This document shows positions 1 to 9,295 of a stretch of DNA of 64,000 nucleotides, piece after piece. The translations under genes and the position numbers were made by a program. The stretch spans positions 62,001 to 126,000 of the forward strand of contig JAEVHH010000002.1 of assembly GCA_017607445.1 (NCBI GenBank), written 5' to 3'. The DNA comes from Histoplasma ohiense (taxonomy: Eukaryota > Ascomycota > Eurotiomycetes > Onygenales > Ajellomycetaceae). The stretch's first letter is position 1. Every line of letters begins with the position of its first letter. A model generated the notes under the pieces. The model saw only the letters and a program-made list of their open reading frames with translations, was not told where the DNA came from and ran no database searches.

Positions 1-821
1 AATTATCTCATGTCCAAGTGGCAGCACCATTTGTTTCATTTTGAGTCAACATACCAATTAAAATGTTTATTCTCATATAGATTCTTAGAGAAAAAACATA
101 GATCAATAATTGACTTCTGTCTCAAACCTGGCTTGTGAAAAGTGGGAATATCTTGCTCATTTATCAACTCTAGTTTGTTTAAAAGTGCCCATTCAACTAG
201 GTTTTCAGCTCTAATTGATTGAGTTCTTTCTGAATTCCACCAAGAGTGATGAGCATTGAAATCCCCCATGATTATTGAGTTTTTTTCTGGTTTCAACTGC
301 ATTAAACATCTATCAAATGTCCAAGTTCTATTGTTTTCTCTCAGTGATCTTTCATTGTAGATATTGATTAATTGAATATTTTCAAACTGTTTTTTCATAT
401 CCACAATGTCACCAACAAGAATATCAGAGTCAGATATCAAATCATATCTCAGATTGAACTGAAATCTTGAATTCTTTCTAGCATAAATTGCCACTCTAAC
501 TCTAATATCTGTTTTCTCTGGTAAAAAACAATAGTATGCTGGATGAGATACACTATACTCTTGATCAGCATCAAGTCTGGGTTCTTGAACAAGAATGAAG
601 TCTGCCTTTTGCTCATAGCCAATTTGTAAACAGGAATAAAGACATGGATTTGTTCTGTCCACATTATTTTGAATAAATTTGATTTTTGTAGAGCTTTTAA
701 CATTTTTTTGTTGTTTTTCTGACATTACACAAATATTAAGAAGTGTTTCTCTTTATTCAGAGTCAGATAATAGACTGAATCTATTATTCACAACTTCAAC
801 TGCTATCATATCCTGCATATG
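1..821 (-). mobile_element. Tad1-like LINE, downstream part (left of A1 insertion)
   Basis: Minus-strand non-LTR retrotransposon cut by the window edge. It holds the last 23 codons of ORF1 (753-821, stop TAA at 753-755) and the start of ORF2 (endonuclease). Removing A1 plus one copy of its 5-bp target duplication joins this segment in frame to the ORF1 part at 7019-8464, giving a 504-aa ORF1. I see no CpG dinucleotide in this segment, whereas neighbouring A1 is CpG-rich. The reverse transcriptase part of ORF2 would lie outside the window. Confidence 0.85.
36..725 (-). pseudogene. LINE ORF2, N-terminal AP-endonuclease-like domain (truncated)
   Basis: Residues 1-229 match the endonuclease/exonuclease/phosphatase fold at the N-terminus of Tad1-clade ORF2, which nicks target DNA for target-primed reverse transcription. 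Visible landmarks are 'QNNVDRTNP' near residue 19, 'LVQEPRL' near 45, 'GDFNAHHSWWN' near 150 and 'KSIIDLCFF' near 203. A start at 725 follows the ORF1 stop by 27 nt. The frame hits TGA at 36-38, far short of the length expected for ORF2 (over 1000 aa). Another minus frame at 1-30 reads 'LGHEII', resembling the terminal SDHEII block of this domain, so a frameshift may accompany the stop. Domain call is firm; functionality is unlikely. Confidence 0.8.
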
Positions 822-918
822 TGTGACGGGTTAGCACCCGTTAGTAATTAACTTACGCAACCAACTCCCCTCCTGCACCCGCTCGTTCCTGGCCGTTGTG
901 ACCTCGCGTAACCCTCGA

Positions 919-1260
919 TGTTCTTCCGCTCCGTGCTCCGCGCTCGCGTAGTTTCTAACGATTCTTCCGCGTAGCTCTTAACGTTCTTCCGCTCCGTGCT
1001 CCGCGCTCGCGTAGTCTCTAACGATTCTTCCGCGTAGCTCCTTACGTTCCCCCGCTCTGTGTTCCGCGCTCGCGTAGTCTCTAACGATTCTTCCGCGTAG
1101 CTCCTTACGTTCTCCCGCTCTGTGCTCCGCGCTCGCGTAGTCTCTAACGATTCTTCCGCGTAGCCCTCAATGATTCCCCCGCCCCACGTTCCGCGCTCGC
1201 GTAACTTCTAACGATTCTTACGCGTACCCCTTAATGTTCTTCCGCTCCGCGCTCCACTGT
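919..1260 (+). repeat. 63-64-bp tandem repeat in U3 of the A LTR
   Basis: The block CGCTCGCGTA recurs at 941, 1004, 1067, 1130 and 1194. Unit number differs between LTRs of this family: five in A1 and the A2 5' LTR, one in the A2 3' LTR, three in both A3 LTRs, two in A4; length differences (253, 127, 190 bp) are near multiples of 63. Located upstream of the TATA box, so it may act as a repeated upstream activating sequence (inference). Confidence 0.85.
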
Positions 1261-1299
1261 GGAGCGGCTTCTGATATTCTTCCGCCCCGAACTTTCCCC

Positions 1300-1305
1300 T
1301 ATAAG
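1300..1305 (+). promoter_or_regulatory. TATA-like box of the A1 LTR promoter
   Basis: TATAAG lies 57 bp upstream of 1357, the start of the LTR segment complementary to the primer-binding site. Transcript start near 1357 is inferred. Confidence 0.55.
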
Positions 1306-1418
1306 AACCCCCTTCGTACGACCTTTTCTTCTGATTTCTTTTCTCTTTCTTTCCTTAATCAATTCGTAATCTGTAATTAGGATAGTACCAAATCGTTAAT
1401 CGAAGTACGCCCGTTACA

Positions 1419-1431
1419 TTACGAATTGATT
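1419..1431 (+). promoter_or_regulatory. Self-priming primer-binding site of A1
   Basis: The 13 nt directly after the 5' LTR (TTACGAATTGATT) are the exact reverse complement of LTR positions 1357-1369. No match to a tRNA 3' end (no initial TGG) is seen. Tf1/sushi-group chromoviruses prime reverse transcription with the 5' end of their own mRNA; this geometry fits that mechanism. Confidence 0.7.
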
Positions 1432-1443
1432 CTTCTGCGTTTA

Positions 1444-1722
1444 AGGCCCGAGTGCCTCGTTATTAGTTCTTACGCCCGAGTGCGTCGTTACCAGTTCTTA
1501 CGCCCGAGTGCGTCGTTTACAGGCCCGAGTGCCTAGTCGTTACAAGAGATCCCTCGTGGGCCCGAGTGCCCTTATCGTTAGTTATATAGGCCGTCGTGCC
1601 TAAGCGTCCGAAACACAATCGACCGTGTTCTACGAGGCCCGAGTGCCTACGAACCGTAACGCTGCGAATAGCGTTCACGAAGAAGCTTGACCAAGCTTAG
1701 CGCCGCAACACTGCGAATAGTG
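1444..1722 (+). other. Leader array of small hairpins with invariant hexaloops (A1)
   Basis: Six 4-bp hairpins share the loop CCGAGT (loops at 1448-1453, 1476-1481, 1504-1509, 1525-1530, 1562-1567, 1639-1644). Stems vary in a paired way: AGGC/GCCT, ACGC/GCGT, GGGC/GCCC. A seventh (1588-1601) has stem AGGC/GCCT and loop CGTCGT. Two more share loop GCGAAT (1658-1675 with 6-bp stem AACGCT/AGCGTT; 1709-1722 with stem CACT/AGTG). Between them AAGCTT-GACC-AAGCTT (1683-1698) forms a 6-bp hairpin. The array lies between the primer-binding site and gag, where packaging or translational signals sit in retroelements; its function is unknown. Confidence 0.7.
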
Positions 1723-1766
1723 CCTGCGAGAGGACCGAGTATTCCTTTTCTTTTTTTTATTATTAT

Positions 1767-2799
1767 ATGTCCTTAGATATCGAAATGAACTACGAGCAAT
1801 CCTACGAACACCCGCCGCACCCGAACGCGGCGGACGATAACTTAGACCTACGAAGCATCCTCCAGCAGCAGGCGCTACAGATGGCCGAATTGCAACGACG
1901 ACTTGCTGAAATGAGCACTCCCGCGTTCACCGTTCCTCCTACGCCCGCGCCTCACGAAAAGCCCCCAAGAGAGAAGCTCCCAATCCTCGACAAATACGAG
2001 GGAGACCCTAGCGCTCTACCTCGCGTGGAAGTCAAAAGCGAACGCCAAATTGGACATCGATGGACGAGCAATAGGCTCGTTATCCAATCAAGCGTGGTAT
2101 ATCCATAGCAGGTTGGATGGCGACGCGTTAGCAAAATTCCAACCCTGGATGAGCCATTGCCAGGACCACCAGCGTACGCCAGAGCTAGTCTTCCGACAAC
2201 TCGACTCCCTCTTCCTCGATCCTACGCTTCAAGCCAAGGCGTTAGACTGGCTTAATCGGACTCGCCAGATGGATGTCGCGTTGGCAACTTACCTTCCTGA
2301 ATTCGATCGCAAGCTCCTAGAAGCAGGTGGGCAAGACTGGGACGACGCCGTCAAGATCAACATGTTGTTCAAGAACTTGAACTTCCAATTGCATAACCGA
2401 AGCGTAGGGCGTCCGAAGCCCTCAACATACAGCGAATTCTGCGCTGATCTTCGCCTGTTGGACAACGACCTGTCTCAGTTCCGCGCGCTCCAAAATCGCA
2501 GAGGATTCCGCCGAACAAATGCGTACGCCCCGAACCACTCTGCAGCGCCCCCCGCCTCCGAACCAGAACCAATGGACTGGGTCCCACACGTAAACGCAAG
2601 TCGCCCGAGGGTCCCCAACGTCTCAGGGAAGGACGCCGCCGACCGAATCGCCAGAGGAGTCTGCATACGCTGCGACAAGCCAGGGCACTTCGCGAACCAA
2701 TGTCCGAATGCGATCGCCCCGAGTAAACCCCCCACGCGCGTAAACGCTGCGTCGCCCGCGGATAGGCAAGAACAGGGAAAAGACGAGCTCTCGCCCTAA
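1767..2799 (+). pseudogene. gag: A1 gag, 343-aa frame broken by a 1-nt insertion
   Basis: ATG at 1767 opens a frame that ends after 113 codons; the rest is open in the +1-shifted frame (from before 2050) to TAA at 2797-2799. The cause is an extra C in CCC at 2006-2008: A2, A3 and A4 have one base fewer at this point, and both gag genes fully inside the window (A2, A3) are exactly 1032 nt (344 codons) against 1033 nt here. Landmarks are a Gln-rich coil near residues 30-45, a central capsid-like region and a C-terminal CCHC knuckle 'CIRCDKPGHFANQC' encoded at 2662-2703. Gag forms the virus-like particle and packages RNA. Either the insertion arose during or after the last transposition (implying help in trans) or it is an assembly error. 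Confidence 0.85.
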
Positions 2800-2816
2800 A
2801 ACGCGGACGAGAGCTC
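2775..2816 (+). promoter_or_regulatory. -1 programmed frameshift signal between gag and pol (A1)
   Basis: Slippery heptamer G GGA AAA (2775-2781) sits in the correct phase of the gag frame. Three nt downstream a perfect 9-bp hairpin follows: GAGCTCTCG (2785-2793) and CGAGAGCTC (2808-2816), loop of 14 nt containing the gag stop. A -1 slip enters the pol frame, which is open from 2766 (after TAG at 2763-2765) to 6416. Heptamer and a shortened or complete stem persist in A2 (24139-24180) and A3 (45493 onward). The 3-nt spacer is shorter than typical, a mild reservation. Confidence 0.75.
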
Positions 2817-2852
2817 AAGGAGCAGAAAGCTAGCTGGAGATTCGAGCAGGAG

Positions 2853-5800
2853 ATGCAAGCGGACGCAATCATGGTCCCTGCCATTGTAAATAGCTTAGTC
2901 AACGTACGAGCAATGGTAGACAGTGGTTTCCTTCACTACGCTCTTATAGACACCCAGCTGGTCGAGAAGCATAAGCTCCAGCGTATCCCCTTTCCCAAAC
3001 CGCGTAAGCTCAGTGGATTTGACGGCCCCAGAGGATCCGCCTCTTACAACATGGTAAGATTTAATGTCGACGTAGGAGGACACGAGAAAAAGAACGTATA
3101 CGCATACGAAATACAAGGCCTTGAGTACGATCTAATGCTCGGCCTATCATGGCTCACAGAATTTGGAACCTTGTTGGACGCACGCAACCGCTGCCTTATT
3201 TTCCCAGGAGGCGACCGTGTTTACGAGAAGGATGTCGATAGGACCGCTGATCTCACCCAGATATCAGCGGAAGCGTACAAACTACTAACCCGCCAAGCGC
3301 ATGAGAAGAAGAACGTCCAAGTGTTCGCTGCTAGCATGGCGGATATCAAAAAAGCGTTAGAAAAGCTAGAACCCAAAGACCCCAAGAAACCGCGCAAGGA
3401 ACTACCCGAATCGTACGAAGACTTCGCAGACGTGTTCGACGAAAAAGAAGCTGAAAAGCTTCCTCCTCACCGAGGACCCGGCATAGATCATACGATCGAG
3501 CTCATCAAGGAGGACGGTAAGGACCCGCAACCACCCTGGGGTCCTCTCTACAGCATGTCGCGCGACGAGCTCCTCGTCCTACGAAAAACGCTCAACGGAC
3601 TATTGGACAAAGGCTTCATTCGTGTTAGCAACTCACCCGCCGCAGCACCCGTACTGTTCGCGAAGAAACCAGGAGGAGGCTTACGATTCTGCGTTGACTA
3701 CCGAGGACTCAACAAGATTACGCGGAAGGACCGATACCCTCTCCCACTCATCAACGAAACACTCGAACGAGTAGGAAAAGCAAAATGGTTTACGAAGCTT
3801 GACATCTCTGCGGCCTTCTATAAGATAAGGATTAATGAAGGTGACGAATGGCTAACCGCTTTTCGTACGCGTTACGGATTATACGAATGGACAGTGACCC
3901 CCTTTGGATTAGCGAACGCCCCGAGCACGTTCCAGAAATACATTAACTGGGCCCTACGAGACCTGCTCGACGAGATCGCCTCAGCGTACATGGACGATAT
4001 CCTGATCTTCACCGATGGACCGCTCACTGAGCACCGCAAGCACGTACGACAAGTGCTTGACCGCCTACGTAAAGCCGGACTGCAAGTGGACATTGACAAA
4101 TGCGACTTCGAGACCAAGTCTACGACCTACCTAGGATTCATCATCGAAGCTGAAAAAGGCGTACGCATGGATCCTAAGAAGGTGGAAGCAATCCTCAACT
4201 GGGAGGCACCAGTCTCGGTAAAAGGGACTAGAAGCTTCCTAGGATTCGCCAACTTCTACCGAAGGTTCATCAAAGACTTCTCCGATATCGTACGACCACT
4301 GACGGACCTGACCCGGAAAGACGCCGTATTCCAATGGACTGACGAAGCGGACGCAGCATTCAAAAAGCTGAAGCGTATGTTCACAAGCGCCCCGATGCTG
4401 CAATCATTCGATCCGGATAAGCATACGATTCTCGAAACGGACGCCTCAGGTTATGTAGTAGGTGGGGCACTGATGCAATATGATAACGAAGGTGTCCTAC
4501 GACCCTGTGCCTTCACCTCGAAAAAGATGTCGCCCGCCGAATGCAACTACGAGATCTACGACAAGGAGCTCCTAGCGATCATACGATGCCTCGAAGAATG
4601 GGAATCCGAACTCATGAGTGTCGAGAGGTTCGAGATTGTTACCGATCATAAGAACCTAGAGTACTTCACAACCACTCGTAAGCTCACTGAGAGGCATATG
4701 CGTTGGTCATTGTTCCTTAGCCGTTTTTCGTTCACAATTCGTTATCGACCTGGAGTAGAGAACACCCTTGCGGATGCCCTGTCCCGCCGAGAACAAGATA
4801 TGCCATCTGATGACTTGGATGACAGGTGGAAACACCGAGAGCATCGGTTAATCGACCCTGCAATCATAGAAAGTCCTACGCAACCAGATGAACCCCGCGT
4901 ACATATCAACCAGTCCCGAGCTCAAGAACCCTTGCTCGAAGAACAATGGAGACTAGCGGCAGAGGCAGATGAATTCTGGCAACAAGCCGCCGAAGCCGTA
5001 CGAAGCAAAGCACCTCGATTCCCCGCAGGCGTATACCCAAGAACGGATATCTCAGCATGTTCGATCGACGATGACAACTGCTTACGCTTTCGAGATAGGC
5101 GATGGGTCCCCGATTCAGAACCCCTACGAACACGGATCATGCAAGAAATTCATGACTCGCCGATGACCGGGCACCCAGGACGCGAAATCATGTACAACAT
5201 CGTCGCCCGAGAATTCTACTGGCCAGATATGTCGAAAGACATACGCCGGTTCGTACGCAACTGTGATCGCTGCGGCTCAGTGACGGCATGGCGTGAACGC
5301 CGAAAAGGGATGCTGAAGCCCCTACCTGTCCCCGACCGAACTTGGCGCGATATAGCTATCGATTTTGCAGTTTCCTTACCCGAAAGCGGAGGTTCTACGA
5401 ACATCCTAGTCATTGTCGACCGACTCAGCAAGGGCGTAATACTACAGCCCTGTGACAAGATGGACGCCGAAGTAGTTGCAGATGCCTTCGTCAGAAGCCC
5501 GTTCTATCGTATGCACGGCCTGCCTTCATCCATTGTGTCAGATAGAGGCAGTCAATTCGTCAGCGCACTCTGGGCCCGCGTATGCCAATTATTAAGAATC
5601 GAACGAAAGTTATCAACGGCGTACCACCCAGAGACTGATGGAGCTACCGAGAGGATGATACAAACGGTAAAGAACATCCTCCGTAAGTTCTGCAATTACG
5701 CGCAAGACAACTGGAGCAACCTGCTGCCACACGCTGAGATTGCGATTAACGGTCGAGATTCCGCTACGACAGGCGTAAGCCCATTCTTCCTCCTACACGG

Positions 5801-6416
5801 ATACAACTTAGAGGTCCTGGACTTCCCCGAGACTCCCCGAGAAACCGCGCACGCCCGCAGCCCCATACAGGCGGCAGAGAACATCGTGAGCAAGCTGAAG
5901 AAAGCCCGCGAATGGGCAGAAGCTTCAATGGCCAGCGCTCAGCAAGATTACGAGGACCAAGCGAACACCAGGAGGAGTCCTGCGACCCGATACCACGTAG
6001 GAGACAAAGTCTGGCTGGACCTCAAGAACATAAGAACGGACCGCCCCTCGCGTACGCTAGATTACCGCCACGCCAAGTATACGGTGAAGGAAGTGCTAGG
6101 CACACACGATTATCGACTCGACACCCCGCCTGGCATCCACGACGTCTTTCATACGAACCTGCTCCGACCCGCGGCCGAGGATCCATTCCCCTCACAGAGA
6201 ACCTCCGATTGGCAGCCACCCGCCATCGTAGGAGAAGACAACGAACTCGAGTGGGAAATCGAAGCAATCCTTGACGATAGAACCAACCGCCGCCGCCGCG
6301 AATACCTCGTCAAATGGGTAGGATACGATCGTCCGACCTGGGAACCCGCGTCCGCCTTGGAGGACACCGCCGCCCTCGACACCTACGAGTCCTCACTCAC
6401 CCCGGTAGGGGGATAA
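2853..6416 (+). CDS. pol: A1 Pol: protease, RT, RNase H, integrase, chromodomain
   Basis: 1187 codons from ATG 2853, but expression is probably as a Gag-Pol fusion by -1 slip at 2775 (the frame is open from 2766). Domains: retropepsin 'VDSG' (catalytic D23); reverse transcriptase with 'LDISAAF' (D317) and YMDD at 379-382; RNase H starting 'ETDASG' (D530), with 'YDKELLAI' and 'VTDHKNL'; integrase HHCC finger ('CDRCGS') and DDE core D837, D897, E933 with 35 residues between the last two; C-terminal chromodomain from about 1130 ('WEIEAILDD', 'YLVKWVGYDRPTWEP'), which in chromoviruses directs integration to modified chromatin. No internal stop; all catalytic residues are present. TAA directly abuts the 3' LTR. 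Pol looks functional even though gag is broken. Confidence 0.95.
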   Translation: MQADAIMVPAIVNSLVNVRAMVDSGFLHYALIDTQLVEKHKLQRIPFPKPRKLSGFDGPRGSASYNMVRFNVDVGGHEKKNVYAYEIQGLEYDLMLGLSWLTEFGTLLDARNRCLIFPGGDRVYEKDVDRTADLTQISAEAYKLLTRQAHEKKNVQVFAASMADIKKALEKLEPKDPKKPRKELPESYEDFADVFDEKEAEKLPPHRGPGIDHTIELIKEDGKDPQPPWGPLYSMSRDELLVLRKTLNGLLDKGFIRVSNSPAAAPVLFAKKPGGGLRFCVDYRGLNKITRKDRYPLPLINETLERVGKAKWFTKLDISAAFYKIRINEGDEWLTAFRTRYGLYEWTVTPFGLANAPSTFQKYINWALRDLLDEIASAYMDDILIFTDGPLTEHRKHVRQVLDRLRKAGLQVDIDKCDFETKSTTYLGFIIEAEKGVRMDPKKVEAILNWEAPVSVKGTRSFLGFANFYRRFIKDFSDIVRPLTDLTRKDAVFQWTDEADAAFKKLKRMFTSAPMLQSFDPDKHTILETDASGYVVGGALMQYDNEGVLRPCAFTSKKMSPAECNYEIYDKELLAIIRCLEEWESELMSVERFEIVTDHKNLEYFTTTRKLTERHMRWSLFLSRFSFTIRYRPGVENTLADALSRREQDMPSDDLDDRWKHREHRLIDPAIIESPTQPDEPRVHINQSRAQEPLLEEQWRLAAEADEFWQQAAEAVRSKAPRFPAGVYPRTDISACSIDDDNCLRFRDRRWVPDSEPLRTRIMQEIHDSPMTGHPGREIMYNIVAREFYWPDMSKDIRRFVRNCDRCGSVTAWRERRKGMLKPLPVPDRTWRDIAIDFAVSLPESGGSTNILVIVDRLSKGVILQPCDKMDAEVVADAFVRSPFYRMHGLPSSIVSDRGSQFVSALWARVCQLLRIERKLSTAYHPETDGATERMIQTVKNILRKFCNYAQDNWSNLLPHAEIAINGRDSATTGVSPFFLLHGYNLEVLDFPETPRETAHARSPIQAAENIVSKLKKAREWAEASMASAQQDYEDQANTRRSPATRYHVGDKVWLDLKNIRTDRPSRTLDYRHAKYTVKEVLGTHDYRLDTPPGIHDVFHTNLLRPAAEDPFPSQRTSDWQPPAIVGEDNELEWEIEAILDDRTNRRRREYLVKWVGYDRPTWEPASALEDTAALDTYESSLTPVGG
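6404..6416 (+). promoter_or_regulatory. Polypurine tract of A1
   Basis: GGTAGGGGGATAA lies immediately before the 3' LTR and overlaps the pol stop codon. A2 and A3 have two more bases here, so their frame would run into the LTR before stopping. The tract would prime plus-strand DNA synthesis. Confidence 0.6.
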
Positions 6417-7013
6417 TGTGACGGGTTAGCACCCGTTAGTAATTAACTTACGCAACCAACTCCCCTCCTGCACCCGCTCGTTCCTGGCCGTTGTGACCTC
6501 GCGTAACCCTCGATGTTCTTCCGCTCCGTGCTCCGCGCTCGCGTAGTTTCTAACGATTCTTCCGCGTAGCTCTTAACGTTCTTCCGCTCCGTGCTCCGCG
6601 CTCGCGTAGTCTCTAACGATTCTTCCGCGTAGCTCCTTACGTTCCCCCGCTCTGTGTTCCGCGCTCGCGTAGTCTCTAACGATTCTTCCGCGTAGCTCCT
6701 TACGTTCTCCCGCTCTGTGCTCCGCGCTCGCGTAGTCTCTAACGATTCTTCCGCGTAGCCCTCAATGATTCCCCCGCCCCACGTTCCGCGCTCGCGTAAC
6801 TTCTAACGATTCTTACGCGTACCCCTTAATGTTCTTCCGCTCCGCGCTCCACTGTGGAGCGGCTTCTGATATTCTTCCGCCCCGAACTTTCCCCTATAAG
6901 AACCCCCTTCGTACGACCTTTTCTTCTGATTTCTTTTCTCTTTCTTTCCTTAATCAATTCGTAATCTGTAATTAGGATAGTACCAAATCGTTAATCGAAG
7001 TACGCCCGTTACA
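6417..7013 (+). repeat. A1 3' LTR (597 bp)
   Basis: Reads the same as 822-1418 throughout, including the five tandem units. Followed by target duplication ATATG (7014-7018). Confidence 0.95.
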
Positions 7014-7018
7014 ATATG

Positions 7019-8464
7019 TGTATCTCTTATCTTTGTTTGAACAGGGGTTCTTGGTGACTTCTGTACTCTAATTTTTTGCTTTGCAGAAGGTTCAGAGATA
7101 GCAGATTCAGAGAGTTGAGAATTTCTTCTTTTTTGTTTATTGCTATTATTTACATTAGTAGAGACTGAGTTATTTGTCTGTACTGATGACTTTCCTGATT
7201 TGGGAGCAAATACACATTCTTTTGAATTTGCAAAATGGGGCTCTTTACAATTGGCACACTTTGCAATGGATTTGGAATGTTCACACAATTTTCCCTTTTT
7301 CAAACATAGATGACAACTGTGCTCAGCTGTCTTGTGAGATTGAGCACAAATTTGACATCTTACATTTCTCTTACAGAGATTTGCAAAATGACCATACTTC
7401 TGACAATTTGAACACTGAATTTGAGATTTTAGATTTTCTCTTGTATCTTTAAATTCATATGTTCTCATTCTCATACCAGCAATTCTCACAAAGGAGAGTT
7501 TAGACTGTTCAAATGACTCAGTTATGATTAGCACTGAAGCATTTTGTCTATTTTCTCTTTGCTCCTCATTGTTCAGCCAAATTGGCAGCTTTTTTAATTT
7601 GATTGAATTGAAGTCTTCAATTTCATGCTGAAGTTGAATCAGTCCATCATCATGATTGAAGATTGCTGTAGGTATGTCATGGAGAACAAACTTGCCCCAT
7701 TTCTCATCTTTTTCCACTGAAATCTCAGTTTTTAAAAGAGATTTTACTATGGGGGTCCAGATCTGTTGATTTTGAATCAGAAAATCAGAATTGAACTCAG
7801 GCATGGTAGTGAGAATTATTGAATTTCCAAGAAAAGAGCTTTCAACTGAAGCTACAACTGATCTGTGTAGTTCAGATTCAAAGACAGAGTTTAATGCATG
7901 ATTTATCTCATTTCTCATTTGAAAAATAAGACTTACATTTGATAGCATCTTTTTCTCAAAGACTTCTTTGTTAAAGATCTTAACAATTAGTCTTTGAGCT
8001 TTTGACTGAAGAAGTCTCTCATCTTTTAGCTCTTTTCTTGATTTTTCTGAACTCAGTGTATTCAGAGAATCAGCAGATTTTGAATTCTGAGTATATGTTT
8101 TTTCCAAGGATGCAATTTTTGTAACAGAAGAGGTAGAAGACACTGCTGCAGCTTGAGCATAAGTTCTCAGCTCTGTTTTCTGTTCTGTAGATTGAGATGA
8201 ACTCAAAGATTTCATCTCAAAAACCTTTTCTAGTTTAGAAGAGATTCCCAGTTTATATTTTAGAATCTCATTCAGTTGTCTTGCTTGAATTAGCAGTATA
8301 TGAAGTACTTCAGTATCTTTTTCCTCCATACATTGATTTTTCAAGCATTTGGCAGCATTTTCAAGATTTTGAATTTCTTGCATCTGATCTTGATATTTCT
8401 TTTTTCGTTTTTTAAGAAACTCAATCTCAGAAATCTCATCAGAAAAGACATCCTTCTCTATCAT
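7019..8464 (-). pseudogene. LINE ORF1 (Gag-like, CCHC zinc knuckles), split by A1
   Basis: From ATG at 8464, 482 codons run open to the A1 insertion, then 22 more codons and TAA at 753-755 complete a 504-aa protein once A1 and one ATATG duplication are removed. The N-terminal half is Lys/Glu/Gln-rich and possibly coiled. Roughly residues 350-420 hold a CCHC knuckle 'CSNCQKYGHFANLC' and two variants ('CQICAQSHKTAEHSC', 'CANCKEPHFANSKEC'), the arrangement seen in Tad1/I-type ORF1 proteins that bind element RNA. The current chromosome instead reads from 7018 into the A1 LTR and stops at 6950. The ORF contains a single CpG (near 8406), so its arginines are mostly AGA. Confidence 0.85.
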
Positions 8465-9295
8465 TTTGATAGATATTGATAGATTTAGATGATTTGATTG
8501 TGTTTCAAGCTATTTTTCCTACTAGTAATAGTAACTAGATTAAGTTTTTCAAGAGAACTTAATAAACTAATACTGATTTTTAGAGATAAATCAGTTAAAT
8601 CTTCACAAAGTTGAGTGCTACAAACTTGACAGAGGAGGGGAGACTAATGATTTCAACTTGATTAAGTCAAGACTGAAATGTCAGTTTTTGAAAGAAAAAC
8701 TAACAAAAAATACTCAGCTTTTTGAAGAGAAGCTGTTAAAACTAGTTAGTTATATTCTTTACTTCAGAAATCTCCCCACACAACAAGTGTGTAGCTCAAT
8801 TGATAAAGAAAAGGTATATAATAACCACTTGATCAGTATTAATGAAAGCTCTTCAGCCTTTGAATAAGATAAAAGAAATATGAATTTTTGGGCAGAAATT
8901 CTCTGTTTTATTAACTCAGAGCTAAAACAGAGAAAACACTCTATCTCTTTCAAACTTTGTCTTTTTCTTAATTAAAAAGCTTCTCAAAGTTTCTGCTTAA
9001 ACTAGGCCCCACCTCAGTTTAAGATTATATTCCTGAAAAATCAAAAGCTTTCAATACTAAATGAATTCCCTTTCATTCAAATTGAAACACTTTATCCTAC
9101 TGAATAGCTCCCAATAAGTTGAATATTGAGTTTCCAAAGAAATGGGTATGCAAATGAAGAATCAACAGGCTAAACCTGCACTTTTTTCCTTTATAATAGA
9201 TTATATATATATAAATATATATATAAACTACTTGCAGGGACCAAGCTATCTTTCAAACACTGAAATTTCCACTTTTATCTTATGTTCTTATCAAT
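8465..9295 (-). other. Probable LINE 5' untranslated region
   Basis: About 830 bp upstream of the ORF1 start, CpG-poor like the LINE body, without a convincing ORF. An AT simple repeat lies at about 9202-9230. The 5' end of the element is not visible; composition changes at about 9296, so I place a tentative boundary there. Confidence 0.4.

Larger units (their letters stand above)
822..1418 (+). repeat. A1 5' LTR (597 bp)
   Basis: Bounded by TG...CA with near-perfect terminal inverted sequence (TGTGACGGG / CCCGTTACA). ACGGGT-TAGC-ACCCGT near the start is itself a 6-bp inverted repeat. Holds five 63-64-bp tandem units and a TATA-like box. Confidence 0.95.
822..7013 (+). mobile_element. A1: full-length Ty3/gypsy chromovirus, unmutated copy
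   Basis: Begins TGTGACGGG and ends CCCGTTACA, with 597-bp LTRs that I read as identical. It is flanked by the 5-bp duplication ATATG (817-821 and 7014-7018). Internal order is self-priming site, hairpin-rich leader, gag, -1 frameshift site, pol (protease-RT-RNase H-integrase-chromodomain), purine tract. Copies A2-A5 in this window are related but heavily C-to-T/G-to-A mutated. Identical LTRs and retained CpGs mean A1 inserted recently and escaped mutation. One defect is visible: an extra C in gag (2006-2008). Confidence 0.95.

Noticed and set aside
919..1260. 63-bp LTR repeats as a satellite or centromere array
   Set aside because: Confined to LTR U3 with at most five units and always bounded by LTR sequence.
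2369..2902. 177-codon minus-strand ORF opposite A1 gag as an antisense gene
   Set aside because: Lies fully opposite gag; broken into shorter pieces in A2 and A3, Arg/Ser-rich composition typical of a shadow frame.
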